This document shows, piece by piece, positions 1 to 7,941 of a stretch of DNA of 64,000 nt. A model generated the notes under the pieces. The model saw only the letters and a program-made list of their open reading frames with translations. It had not been told where the DNA came from and searched no databases. Origin of the DNA: Myxosarcina sp. GI1 (GTDB lineage Bacteria > Cyanobacteriota > Cyanobacteriia > Cyanobacteriales > Xenococcaceae); assembly GCF_000756305.1 (NCBI RefSeq), contig NZ_JRFE01000050.1, positions 58,623 through 122,622 of the forward strand. Reading direction: 5' to 3'. Numbering within the stretch: position 1 is the first letter of the stretch; every line of letters starts with the position of its first letter. Made by a program: the position numbers and the translations under genes.

Positions 1-381
1 TACGATCCCAATTATGTGGCAATAGCAAAAGCAGATACTTTTCCCGAAGCAATGAGACAAGAGATATTTGCCAGAGATAATTACAAATGTGTAATTTGTG
101 GTCAAGGTAAAAAAGAAGGACTAGAAATACATGCCGACCATATCAGACCAAGAGAACTGGGCGGCGAAAATACTATTGAAAATGGACAAACTCTTTGTAG
201 TCGCCATAATATGCTGAAAAAAAATCTGCATCAAACAGAAACAGGCAAAAAAATGTTTATCAAACTATACGATTTAGCCAAAAAAGAAAAAGACGAAAGA
301 CTGGTAAACTTTGCCTTAGAAATTTTATCGATATATGAAAAGCATAATATAAACGGTCATATATCTTGGCAGGAAGAATAA
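1..381 (+). CDS. HNH endonuclease domain protein (5' end outside window)
   Basis: The reading frame is open from base 1, so the gene probably starts upstream. A GTG at 16 could serve as a start, but no Shine-Dalgarno is visible before it. Counting from that GTG, the protein shows a zinc-stabilised HNH fold: Cys25 and Cys28 (CVICG), the H-A-D-H core at 39-42 followed by I-R-P, a GG turn, then Asn56, Cys61 and His64 (LCSRHN). This is the usual layout of small HNH nucleases in restriction, mobile or repair contexts. The C-terminal ~50 residues are Lys/Glu-rich and helical. The partner upstream is not visible, so the substrate cannot be inferred. Confidence 0.8.
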   Translation, partial: YDPNYVAIAKADTFPEAMRQEIFARDNYKCVICGQGKKEGLEIHADHIRPRELGGENTIENGQTLCSRHNMLKKNLHQTETGKKMFIKLYDLAKKEKDERLVNFALEILSIYEKHNINGHISWQEE

Positions 382-505
382 TTAAAAGAAGTATTATCGT
401 TCACCAATATTCAATCGGTATCAAAAGCCCAAGATTGAATAAGACACGAACCATGATAATATTTTTACTATATTTTAAGAAAATTCTTGGAAGGTAGATA
501 AATAT

Positions 506-643
506 ATGGAAGCTGCAATGCTATTGGCAAAGCTGCCAGAAGCTTATGCTATGTTTAACCCACTAGTAGACGTTTTGCCCTTGATTCCCTTGTTTTTCCT
601 GTTATTGGCTTTTGTTTGGCAGGCTGCAGTCGGATTCAAATAA
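506..643 (+). CDS. psbK: Photosystem II reaction centre protein K (PsbK)
   Basis: This 45-residue protein is a single-span subunit of the PSII core, bound near CP43. The sequence contains the family hallmark [17 protein letters not shown], followed by a hydrophobic helix ending [12 protein letters not shown]. In known PsbK proteins the short N-terminal leader is removed just before the Lys-Leu-Pro-Glu segment; here that would remove the first eight residues. The ATG at 506 is preceded by GGAAGG about 12 bases upstream. A strong terminator follows at 674-699, so the gene is probably monocistronic. Confidence 0.96.
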   Translation: MEAAMLLAKLPEAYAMFNPLVDVLPLIPLFFLLLAFVWQAAVGFK

Positions 644-673
644 ATTTAATTTATCGTCTGTTTGTGTTTTAAG

Positions 674-699
674 GCATCCCATATCAGGGATGCTTTTTT
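674..699 (+). terminator. Rho-independent terminator after psbK
   Basis: A perfect 7-bp stem (gcatccc / gggatgc) encloses a 6-base loop and is followed directly by a run of T residues. It lies 31 bases after the psbK stop and just before the 3' end of the convergent Omp85-like gene. Confidence 0.85.
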
Positions 700-710
700 A
701 TTGGCTAAAC

Positions 711-2270
711 TCAAAAGCGATCGCCAATGGCAAAAATTATTTCACTATCTCCCTCATCATTAAGGGCAAACTCCAATCTCACCGCTCCAACAGGAGTAAG
801 GGCGCGCAAGCCCAAACCGTAACCCAAACCGCTATTAGGCTTATCTCGCACTTGCGCGGGTCGTCCGATAACATCGTCGTTCGTACCTAAATCGCTGCCG
901 TAATCGATAAAAAAAGTGCCACCTACGTCGATATATCTTTTAAATACCCTAAAAGCTGATATTGGATAGCGATATTCTGCCGTAGCTTGAATAAAGCTAC
1001 GTCCCGTACTTAGTTCCCCCGATCCATAACCGCGTACCGAGCTAGAACCACCCAAAGTAAAAGCTTCATAAGGCGGTACTTCTCCTAAAATAGTTCCTCC
1101 CTGAAAATTTAGTACCAAAGTTCGTGCTCCCTCAGTAAAACCAAAGAGATTTAGAGGCAAGTAATGAGTATAGTTAGCCGCCAGACGATTGTAAACAATA
1201 CTGGCATCGCCAACGGGAATAGATTGGTCGCTACCAAATTGAAGCTTAAAACCTTCGGTAGGGTATTGAGAATTGTTTTGTCGATCTAAAACAGCAGCAA
1301 AATTAATAGTCAACAGATCGTCTTGTCCGTCATCACTTACAGTTAAGCGATCGCCCAATTCGTCGCGAGCTTCGATGCTTTTAGAAAAAGCCCTTTCTCT
1401 CACAGAAATACGCTGATAGGAAATACCAATCGCGCCGACAAAATCTCTAGCCAGAGGTTGAAAATACTCCATACCACCGCCAATACGATGAATCCAAGGA
1501 TCGTTATCATCAGGTAGATCGACATCGATATCGCCTTCATCAAACTCAGGCTCTACATTTCGTTGATTGAAAAAATTAATTCCATAACCCGTATCGTGCC
1601 TGAGATAATTGCGATAGCCTAGATTAAATCCAAATTTTTGTTCGCCTCCTTCTATACCAAGGCTTGCTTGCTGGTTGGTACCGCCAAGATTTCTCAACCC
1701 AAAGCGAACACCTCCAGATGTACCTGTAGAGCTATTAGACAAAGCATGAACTACATTTGGTTTAACCGTACCTTGTAAAGCCGTAGGCGGTTCTAAAGTC
1801 AAACCAAAAGCAAAATAGGCAGACTTCTTTTCTGCTACTGTCACTACCATTACGGCTTCATCAGTTGTCGCCCCAGGCTCTAAGGTTAATTTGGCGAGAT
1901 CGACAATGTCTAGTTTTCTGACTCCATTTAAGCCTTGCAGGGCTAATTTTTGGTTATAAACATCTCCAGGCTGTAGGGCAAATTCACGAATAATAATTGT
2001 TGGTTTAGTTTGTCCCGTAGTTATATCGCCGTTTTTATCTACAAAACGTACTTCAATTTCGCTAATAGTTATGTTGTTGCCTGCTGGTACGGTGGTTGTT
2101 GTTTCTGTCTGTGACTGAAAACTTGAATTAGATTGACTAACTTTAACAATTCGTTCTGACGATAGGCGATCGCTAGAACTAAACGTTAGTTTTGATTGCG
2201 CCAGAGCCGTTTTAATTTCACCAAAACCAACTGCAATAAATGACAAACAAAATAAAGACGACTTAATCAT
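711..2270 (-). CDS. Omp85/BamA-family outer-membrane beta-barrel protein
   Basis: The 519-residue protein has an N-terminal signal peptide ending near ALA-24. A single POTRA-like segment at about 68-150 contains the pattern ITISEIEVRF ... LQPGDVYN. The rest is alternating beta-strand sequence typical of a 16-strand barrel. The Omp85 lid-loop signature GGSSSVRGY lies near residue 407, and the chain ends in Phe, as expected for substrates of the BAM machinery. It is shorter than full BamA/Toc75 proteins, which in cyanobacteria usually carry three POTRA domains, so it is more likely a small surface-antigen-like or TamA/FhaC-like member. Only 7 bases separate it from the upstream gene at 2278-2742, so the two probably share a transcript. 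Confidence 0.85.
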   Translation of the reverse strand: MIKSSLFCLSFIAVGFGEIKTALAQSKLTFSSSDRLSSERIVKVSQSNSSFQSQTETTTTVPAGNNITISEIEVRFVDKNGDITTGQTKPTIIIREFALQPGDVYNQKLALQGLNGVRKLDIVDLAKLTLEPGATTDEAVMVVTVAEKKSAYFAFGLTLEPPTALQGTVKPNVVHALSNSSTGTSGGVRFGLRNLGGTNQQASLGIEGGEQKFGFNLGYRNYLRHDTGYGINFFNQRNVEPEFDEGDIDVDLPDDNDPWIHRIGGGMEYFQPLARDFVGAIGISYQRISVRERAFSKSIEARDELGDRLTVSDDGQDDLLTINFAAVLDRQNNSQYPTEGFKLQFGSDQSIPVGDASIVYNRLAANYTHYLPLNLFGFTEGARTLVLNFQGGTILGEVPPYEAFTLGGSSSVRGYGSGELSTGRSFIQATAEYRYPISAFRVFKRYIDVGGTFFIDYGSDLGTNDDVIGRPAQVRDKPNSGLGYGLGLRALTPVGAVRLEFALNDEGDSEIIFAIGDRF

Positions 2271-2277
2271 CTATTAT

Positions 2278-2742
2278 TTAAAGCACTTTATGTGTATGTT
2301 CGTGCTGTTTGACATTATCTTCAGGACGCACGATATTTTCAGAGTTAAGAACTCTTTTCCGTTCCAAAGAATAGTTAAAATCTTGTTTAATAGTTCCTAA
2401 AGGTATATGTTTTTTAGCTTCAGGACGACTTTTGTAGGTTCGAGCGGCAGCTAAAATTCTTTCCTCGAAACGCTCGCACAGACTAGCATCTTGAGGTAGT
2501 TCTGAGGGAATTTGAATTTTATCTCCAATTAAAATCTCTCCAAGAGTTTTAGAACAAGCTGCTTGATAAGAAGTCGGAATTTTCTCGATTAGTGCTTCTA
2601 ATGCAGCCGAAGGAATTGGTTCGACAATTTTAACTTCTGTTACTTCTCCTTCTTCTCTCAAGAAACAAGTAGCAACTCCTAAAACGCAATAATCTTCTGT
2701 AGATAAATCTGTGGCTTGTGTAAGTAAGGTCGTGTTAGTCAT
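2278..2742 (-). CDS. Conserved cyanobacterial protein of unknown function
   Basis: This 154-residue soluble protein has no signal peptide or membrane helix. Its N-terminal half (LSTEDYCVLGVATCF, then EPIPSAALEALIEKIPTSYQ) resembles a family I associate with cyanobacteria but cannot name. The C-terminal half is basic and ends in a His-rich tail (KQHEHTHKVL), which could bind metal. It lies immediately upstream of the Omp85-like gene on the same strand, which suggests co-transcription. Function is not assigned. Confidence 0.7.
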   Translation of the reverse strand: MTNTTLLTQATDLSTEDYCVLGVATCFLREEGEVTEVKIVEPIPSAALEALIEKIPTSYQAACSKTLGEILIGDKIQIPSELPQDASLCERFEERILAAARTYKSRPEAKKHIPLGTIKQDFNYSLERKRVLNSENIVRPEDNVKQHEHTHKVL

Positions 2743-3443
2743 AAATTTAATTTTAGGTATAGCATTTTTTAGCTAATTCGATACAAAAACAATCGATATT
2801 TAGCAATGTAAATGAATTTATCGGGCAACACAAGCCCTGGATATTTTCTCGGTAGACGGCACTCACGTTTTGAAAAAACAAATCCTACGGAGAAAGCTAC
2901 TCTCCAAAAGGGCTTCAGCAACGCCAACGGAACTATTCCGTTCAATATTGTACCCAAATAGCCACTTTCATCAAAAATTGTTATGAAACCAAACACTTGT
3001 TTTAAGCAATAAGTACTAATGATAAGTTGCCAGTTAAAAGTTACTAACAAGCTGGACTGGCGAAAAACTTAAATTAATGATAAAAAATGATATTTTTTTT
3101 AAATCTTTGGGAATTCTGCTTAAGTAAGCTAGTTGGTTTTGATTTCTGTTGTGTACTAAGAAAGTTTCAATCTCATTAAAACTTAACCGAATCTTCATCT
3201 AAGAACGGTCAATAATTATGAGATAGTGCGCTTAGTATCCAATTCGGTAGTCAGTGTCCCTCTGAAAGACCATAAGTTTTAGGTTGCTTTAAATAAGCTT
3301 GAGTATTTGTCAAACCCACTGTCTTTTTCAAAGAAAACCATCAGAGCGTAAAGGTAAATCAATACGCAGCGATTACACGGGACGTTCCAGCTAGAGAGTT
3401 AGGTCAGACAACGTAGCTTTTTTAAAGAGGTTTAATTGATGCC
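2743..3443. other. Intergenic region with a degenerate short repeat
   Basis: This 700-base gap separates the divergent gene at 2278-2742 and the TPR gene. An open frame at 2769-3050 (minus) has no family resemblance or RBS and is treated as noise. Around 2878-2930 the minus strand reads like the scattered GC-richer intergenic repeats of cyanobacteria (gcgttgctgaagcccttttg). No tRNA or other RNA gene was recognised. Confidence 0.5.
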
Positions 3444-4157
3444 ATGCCAATCGAAAATCGAGATTGCGAGCGATTTCAGTCCTCAAGTGCGAGCTTGTCA
3501 TCTTCTAATATGACTGAAACATCGATGTGTCTGTTTTCTCCTCTATCTTACGGAGAAAAACTAAACTCAGAAGCCAGACTTAAAACTTTTTTAGCAGAAA
3601 AAGCATCTCAAGGAGATTATGCAGTTGCGATCGCTATACTAGATCGATTAATTGCCCTCCGTCCCAATAGTGCGATTAACTACAACAATCGAGGTTTAAT
3701 GCACTTCCGTAATAACCAAATATTAGAAGCAATCGTCGATTTGTCTCTGGCTTTAGAGTTAGATCCCGAACTTGACAGTGCTTACAATAATCGAGCCAAT
3801 TGTCATGCAGCCCAGGGTAACTTAGCAGAAGCGATCGCCGATTACGATTTAGCACTCGATCTCAATCCTGCTAATCTTAGAGCCTGGATCAATCAGGGAA
3901 TTACTTTCCGCGAACTGGAAATGTATGACTCGGCTCTAGAAAACTTCGACTTTGCTTTAACAATTGGTACCCGTTATCGAGAGAGAATTTACGCCGAGAG
4001 AGGACGCTGTTATTATTTAAGAGGCGATTGGAATTGTGCTGTTGCCGATTATCAGCGGAGTTTGGAACTGTTAAAAGACGATCTCAATCGAGCTAAATAC
4101 CGAGAGAAAGTCATGGGGTGGTGGGAAGAATTATACAATCATCTGCGCGGGAAATGA
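3444..4157 (+). CDS. Tetratricopeptide (TPR) repeat protein
   Basis: The 237-residue protein has a Ser-rich, low-complexity N-terminus of about 45 residues, followed by at least four TPR units: about 55-88 (DYAVAIAILDRLIALRPNS), 89-122 (INYNNRGLMHF...ALELDPE), 123-156 (SAYNNRANCHAAQGNLAEAI...LDLNP) and 157-225. The canonical small and large residue pattern W/Y-G-Y-A-P is visible. TPRs are protein-interaction scaffolds; no enzymatic domain or signal peptide is present. A second ATG 5 bases upstream is out of frame. The partner proteins are unknown. Confidence 0.85.
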   Translation: MPIENRDCERFQSSSASLSSSNMTETSMCLFSPLSYGEKLNSEARLKTFLAEKASQGDYAVAIAILDRLIALRPNSAINYNNRGLMHFRNNQILEAIVDLSLALELDPELDSAYNNRANCHAAQGNLAEAIADYDLALDLNPANLRAWINQGITFRELEMYDSALENFDFALTIGTRYRERIYAERGRCYYLRGDWNCAVADYQRSLELLKDDLNRAKYREKVMGWWEELYNHLRGK

Positions 4158-4299
4158 GCAGGGGACTAAGATACGGGGAGACGAAGGGATTTACGGTGCT
4201 TACAAGCTCTGAAGGCTTCCTCCAGAGACAGCCCCTCCTCTACGAGAGTGAAATCTCCAAGTACCCAAGTCTCCCTTGCACCCCTGCACCCCTGCTTGG

Positions 4300-4653
4300 T
4301 TATTCTTCTTGGCGATCGCTATCTTTATTTGGCAGCCAATAAATTCTGCTGCGATTGGGTGCTAACAGCGAACTATATTGTTCCATAAGATTCCGAGTTT
4401 GTTGGGGATCGAAATTATGATTGAGTTGCTGGCGTAGTTCTGCGACTTTAGCTTCTGTTTGACTTACCTGAATACGAAGTTCTTTTAACTTTGCCTGTTG
4501 AGAAAGATGATATGGGAGTAGCTTAACTAAAGAGCCAATTGAAGCGATCGCAATTATCCAGCTAAAAATCAGCTTGAGCCAAACTTCACCAGTAACTCCA
4601 CGATAAGTACTTTTTTTGTGAGAACGCTGCGATCGGGGTCGATTTCGATCCAT
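4300..4653 (-). CDS. FtsB/DivIC-like membrane coiled-coil protein
   Basis: The 117-residue protein has a basic cytoplasmic N-terminus (about 1-25), one membrane helix at about 27-45 (LKLIFSWIIAIASIGSLVKL) and a coiled coil at about 52-82 (KLKELRIQVSQTEAKVAELR). This is the bitopic layout of septum-formation initiator proteins such as FtsB and DivIC. The C-terminal part, with conserved-looking LLAPNRSRIYWLP, is probably periplasmic. Assignment to cell division rests on architecture only. Confidence 0.6.
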   Translation of the reverse strand: MDRNRPRSQRSHKKSTYRGVTGEVWLKLIFSWIIAIASIGSLVKLLPYHLSQQAKLKELRIQVSQTEAKVAELRQQLNHNFDPQQTRNLMEQYSSLLAPNRSRIYWLPNKDSDRQEE

Positions 4654-4790
4654 TTAAATAACTCCATTACTAAGCTCTGGCTGAGACTTTAGATTAGCAA
4701 TTTTTTAGTCTTTTGCCGATCTAAAACTCAGCTTTAGCTAGCAAGGAGCTATTTATTTCCAGACTTTAGCAGTCTTGAGTAATTAAAGAC

Positions 4791-4886
4791 TTATTTGTAA
4801 AGTTCTGTAGACAGACGAATTGCCATAATTCCGGGAATTAAAGCCACCAACAAAGCTACAAAAACTTGAGTATCAGATAAAGGCAT
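4791..4886 (-). CDS. psaM: Photosystem I reaction centre subunit XII (PsaM)
   Basis: This 31-residue single-helix protein starts [19 protein letters not shown] and ends IRLSTELYK, which is the PsaM consensus almost residue for residue. PsaM sits at the trimer interface of cyanobacterial PSI and is absent from green plants. The minus-strand start at 4886 has the purine-rich AGGAGTAAA just upstream. It is divergent from the TerC-like gene, with a 298-base shared upstream region. Confidence 0.95.
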   Translation of the reverse strand: MPLSDTQVFVALLVALIPGIMAIRLSTELYK

Positions 4887-5184
4887 AAAAATTTACTCCT
4901 GTTTAAACTTAAAAAAAGATATTCATTCCTTAATTTGCGTCATAATTGACCCCAAACCAAACAAATCGTTACAAGATGCAACATAATTAATAAAAGCGGT
5001 GAGAACCTGGCAAGGAAACCTCGCTTAAGGAAGGCTTACCAAGTCGCCAACTAAAAAATCCAGAATTTAGAACCAAGTTTTGGTAAAGTCGCTATGCGAC
5101 CGAGAAAATAAATACAAAAACCAAAGATATGTTGCAAGTAGCGACAATATCTTCAATAGTTATCGCTCTGGAGAAAGACAGTGA

Positions 5185-5895
5185 ATGCTTGAAGATTCAT
5201 TTGATTATTTTGATTATTTAGCGGATATGGGGTTTCAAACTCCTCTGATTTTATTAGTTTTAGTAGTTTTAGAAGCCGTACTCTCAGCCGATAATGCGAT
5301 CGCCCTGGCATCAATCGCTCAGGGTTTACCCGATGCAAAAATGCAGCGCAAGGCTCTTAATGTTGGCTTGATCGCCGCCTATGTATTAAGAATTGTTTTA
5401 ATTTTGACTGCTACTTGGGTGATTCAATTTTGGCAATTTGAGTTATTGGGAGCAATGTATTTATTGTGGTTGGTGTTCAACTACTTCGTTAATGACGAAG
5501 ATGAGTCAGAACAACCCAAAAAACACCTCAAGTTTTCTTCTTTCTGGCAAATAATTCCCACAATTGCAATCACCGATTTAGCTTTTTCTCTCGATAGCGT
5601 AACTACAGCGATCGCTATTGCCGATGAAACTTGGCTGATTATTGCTGGTGGTACTATCGGAGTCATTTCGCTGCGATTTCTTGCCGAATTATTTATTCGT
5701 TGGTTAGAAGAATATACTTATTTAGAAGATGCAGGATTTATTACTGTCGGTTTTGTCGGATTGCGGTTATTTCTCAAAGCACTTTTCCCTGGCTTAATTA
5801 TCCCCGAATGGGTGACAATTGCCATAGTTGCAGTATTTTTTACCTGGGGGTTTTCTAAGCGAGAGCCAATAGAATCGTCAGGTGGAGATGGTTAA
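5185..5895 (+). CDS. TerC-family integral membrane protein
   Basis: This 236-residue polytopic membrane protein has about seven hydrophobic segments. Two TerC/LysE-superfamily acidic signatures lie inside membrane helices: EAVLSADNAIALA (about 31-43) and DLAFSLDSVTTAIA (about 131-144). These Asp residues are thought to coordinate metal in the family. Members are linked to manganese export, tellurite resistance and, in plants, thylakoid biogenesis. I looked for a yybP-ykoY manganese riboswitch upstream and did not find a convincing one. Confidence 0.85.
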   Translation: MLEDSFDYFDYLADMGFQTPLILLVLVVLEAVLSADNAIALASIAQGLPDAKMQRKALNVGLIAAYVLRIVLILTATWVIQFWQFELLGAMYLLWLVFNYFVNDEDESEQPKKHLKFSSFWQIIPTIAITDLAFSLDSVTTAIAIADETWLIIAGGTIGVISLRFLAELFIRWLEEYTYLEDAGFITVGFVGLRLFLKALFPGLIIPEWVTIAIVAVFFTWGFSKREPIESSGGDG

Positions 5896-5929
5896 ATTTG
5901 AGTCAATAGAGATGCTTGAAAATAATTAT

Positions 5930-6139
5930 TTAACGACTTAGCTTTAAAGCGTTAACAGGTACCTCGTTCCAAGTCTCGACAGTTCGCAAGCGAGCTACCC
6001 AACCTTTTTGCTTTTGTTCGTCACTGAGATTATTTTGCCAATTTTGATGGCAATCTTTGGCAGCCTCTTCATCAAGACAGGCAATACAAGAATAAATAAT
6101 GCCGCTCGGATCGATTTGCTCGTTCACCCAAATAGTCAT
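5930..6139 (-). CDS. Small conserved cyanobacterial protein
   Basis: This 69-residue soluble protein begins MTIWVNEQIDPSGIIYSCIA, has two Cys residues (C18, C21) and a third with His near position 30 (KDCHQNW), and contains no membrane helix. Coding character is good: clear acidic and basic helices, and a stop well placed between neighbours. I believe it matches a widespread small cyanobacterial family without known function, but cannot name it. It is convergent with the TerC-like gene. Confidence 0.6.
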   Translation of the reverse strand: MTIWVNEQIDPSGIIYSCIACLDEEAAKDCHQNWQNNLSDEQKQKGWVARLRTVETWNEVPVNALKLSR

Positions 6140-6231
6140 TAATAGCTAGAAATTGCTAAGTATTATCGATAACATCCTACGACAGTTTGAGCCGTTGCCC
6201 GACCGTATGCAATTAAATTTCATCAAGATTG

Positions 6232-7863
6232 TTACCGATTGCTAGATAATCGAACCTCGTCGCGCCAGAAAACGATTGAATCGTTTAAAGGTTGAATAGT
6301 CGTTTGAGGATAATAGAAGCTGAGAATTTGTGCTGCTGTCCAACCGAGATTGGCTAAATTGTAAGAGCCGTACTGACTCAAACCCACTCCATGACCGAAA
6401 CCACCGCCAATAAAATTATAGGCTTTGAGTCGCTTGTCTTCATCGTAAACTGGTTCTAAATAAAACAAAGTGCTGATGGGTGCTTCAAAAGCACTGCGAA
6501 CATCGTTTTTGTGAAGCTGTATTTTGCCCTTATCGGTTTGAATTGTCAGAGTTAAAATTCTGCCAGAAGGCGATCGCTTTTGGACTTGCATCCACTCGAT
6601 AGTAGTAAAATTTGCTAGTGGATGATGGGTTTTGTTTAAATAGCGGCGCAGATCTCGATCTAAATCTTTGATTTTGCTGGTTTTGTGCCAGCGAAAGACA
6701 CTACGTCCTGTTTCGTTAAACCCTTGTTTTAAACTTAAAAAACGACGTAGATTGGTTTCGTCGTCTAGAGGATGTTCGGACAAATTCCAAACCTGTTGGG
6801 TAGAATCGATAATTGCCTGAAGATAAGGACGATCTGCACCCTGCCAAGCATCATCGAAAGACGCAGTAACTCCTCCAGTAGTAGAGGAATAGAGAGCATC
6901 TACCAGTTCGTTTTGGTAGGTCAAAACCAAACCCCTGCTAGCTTCAATAGCGCGATCGCTGGTAGGATTAGTTCCCGATAAACCTTTGTATACCTGGCAG
7001 TGTACCGTAGCACAAAGCTGATAGTCATCGGCAGCAAAACGCCGTAAATTTCTCAAGGCGTAGGTACGAGCGATGATAGTCTGTGCGGCAACGGCTTGAG
7101 GTGGCGCACTTGCGCCAATTTCGTATGGTACGACACCTCTAAGATAGGTTTCTAAAGGAACGTGGTTAACTAAAGTATATTCACCAAAAGCGTTGGGTTG
7201 CAGTTCCAAACTACCACCATAAAGACTAGGAGTATCATCACCATCATTAATTTTGACTTTTATTAAGTTTTTTTGACTAGTAATCTCGACTTCATCCTGC
7301 TGATATTTTTTACCAGCAATAGTTAGAGTAGCTTGTGGTTGGTGAGTTAGCATTTCTGACGATAAATAAGCTTCCTCATAACCATTTGCCTGTAAACTGT
7401 GCAGCAACCAACGACGAACTAGAGGAGTCGAATAAACATCTCGTTTTGCCCAAACTTGCCAGCGTCCAGGCTGAAGTATTTCTACTTCGATGCCGAGCTT
7501 TTTCCAGGAGTTAGCAACAGCTTCGGCAGTTTCAAAAGTGGCGCGATCGCTTAACACCAGCCTTTCTGATAACTGAGGTTTGCTTAAAGGTTGTGGCTCT
7601 ATATCAAGTACGATCTTTTGAGTTTGAATAACTTTTTTAGTTTCGGGAAAACTTACCGTAAGAGAATCACCTGAAGTACTACTAATTGTAACTTCTTCAA
7701 TTGCAGGTTCCTTATCGTTAATGGGTTTAGCACCCAATCTTTGAATTATCCCAACCTGTAGCTCTATTTCATCAGTAGCAACAGCAACAGCAGTTTCTAT
7801 TCCCAAAAAGCAGCTTAGTAAAGCGATCGCCAAACTACGACCAACCACGGTAATCTCAAACAT
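6232..7863 (-). CDS. SpoIID/LytB-domain protein (amidase enhancer-like)
   Basis: The 543-residue protein has a signal peptide (about 1-27, ending AVAVA). A ~200-residue cyanobacterial N-terminal region precedes a SpoIID domain at about 230-520. Family motifs include VPLETYLRGVVPYEIGASAP followed by AVAAQTIIARTYAL, the central SSTTGGVT, and the C-terminal GGGFGHGVGLSQYGSYNLA. In Bacillus, SpoIID is a lytic transglycosylase that cleaves denuded glycan strands, so a periplasmic role in peptidoglycan remodelling is likely. Two Cys residues (CATVHC) in the middle of the domain could form a disulfide. Confidence 0.9.
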   Translation of the reverse strand: MFEITVVGRSLAIALLSCFLGIETAVAVATDEIELQVGIIQRLGAKPINDKEPAIEEVTISSTSGDSLTVSFPETKKVIQTQKIVLDIEPQPLSKPQLSERLVLSDRATFETAEAVANSWKKLGIEVEILQPGRWQVWAKRDVYSTPLVRRWLLHSLQANGYEEAYLSSEMLTHQPQATLTIAGKKYQQDEVEITSQKNLIKVKINDGDDTPSLYGGSLELQPNAFGEYTLVNHVPLETYLRGVVPYEIGASAPPQAVAAQTIIARTYALRNLRRFAADDYQLCATVHCQVYKGLSGTNPTSDRAIEASRGLVLTYQNELVDALYSSTTGGVTASFDDAWQGADRPYLQAIIDSTQQVWNLSEHPLDDETNLRRFLSLKQGFNETGRSVFRWHKTSKIKDLDRDLRRYLNKTHHPLANFTTIEWMQVQKRSPSGRILTLTIQTDKGKIQLHKNDVRSAFEAPISTLFYLEPVYDEDKRLKAYNFIGGGFGHGVGLSQYGSYNLANLGWTAAQILSFYYPQTTIQPLNDSIVFWRDEVRLSSNR

Positions 7864-7941
7864 TAAAATATAACTTTTTCTAGCGATGATAGGTGAAAAT
7901 ACTAAGTTAAATTGCGAAGCAAATCTTCGTAATTTAACGCA

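Noticed and set aside
612..890. 92-codon frame across the end of psbK
   Set aside because: It runs through the psbK terminator and into the Omp85 gene, with no motif.
2769..3050. 93-codon open frame on the minus strand
   Set aside because: No RBS, no recognisable family, irregular composition, and overlap with a repeat-like patch.
4118..4342. Open frame between the TPR and FtsB-like genes
   Set aside because: It overlaps the TPR 3' end and covers cytosine-rich intergenic repeat-like DNA (acccctgc units).
4887..5184. Possible manganese (yybP-ykoY) riboswitch upstream of the TerC-like gene
   Set aside because: The conserved core bases of the riboswitch were not found on reading the region.
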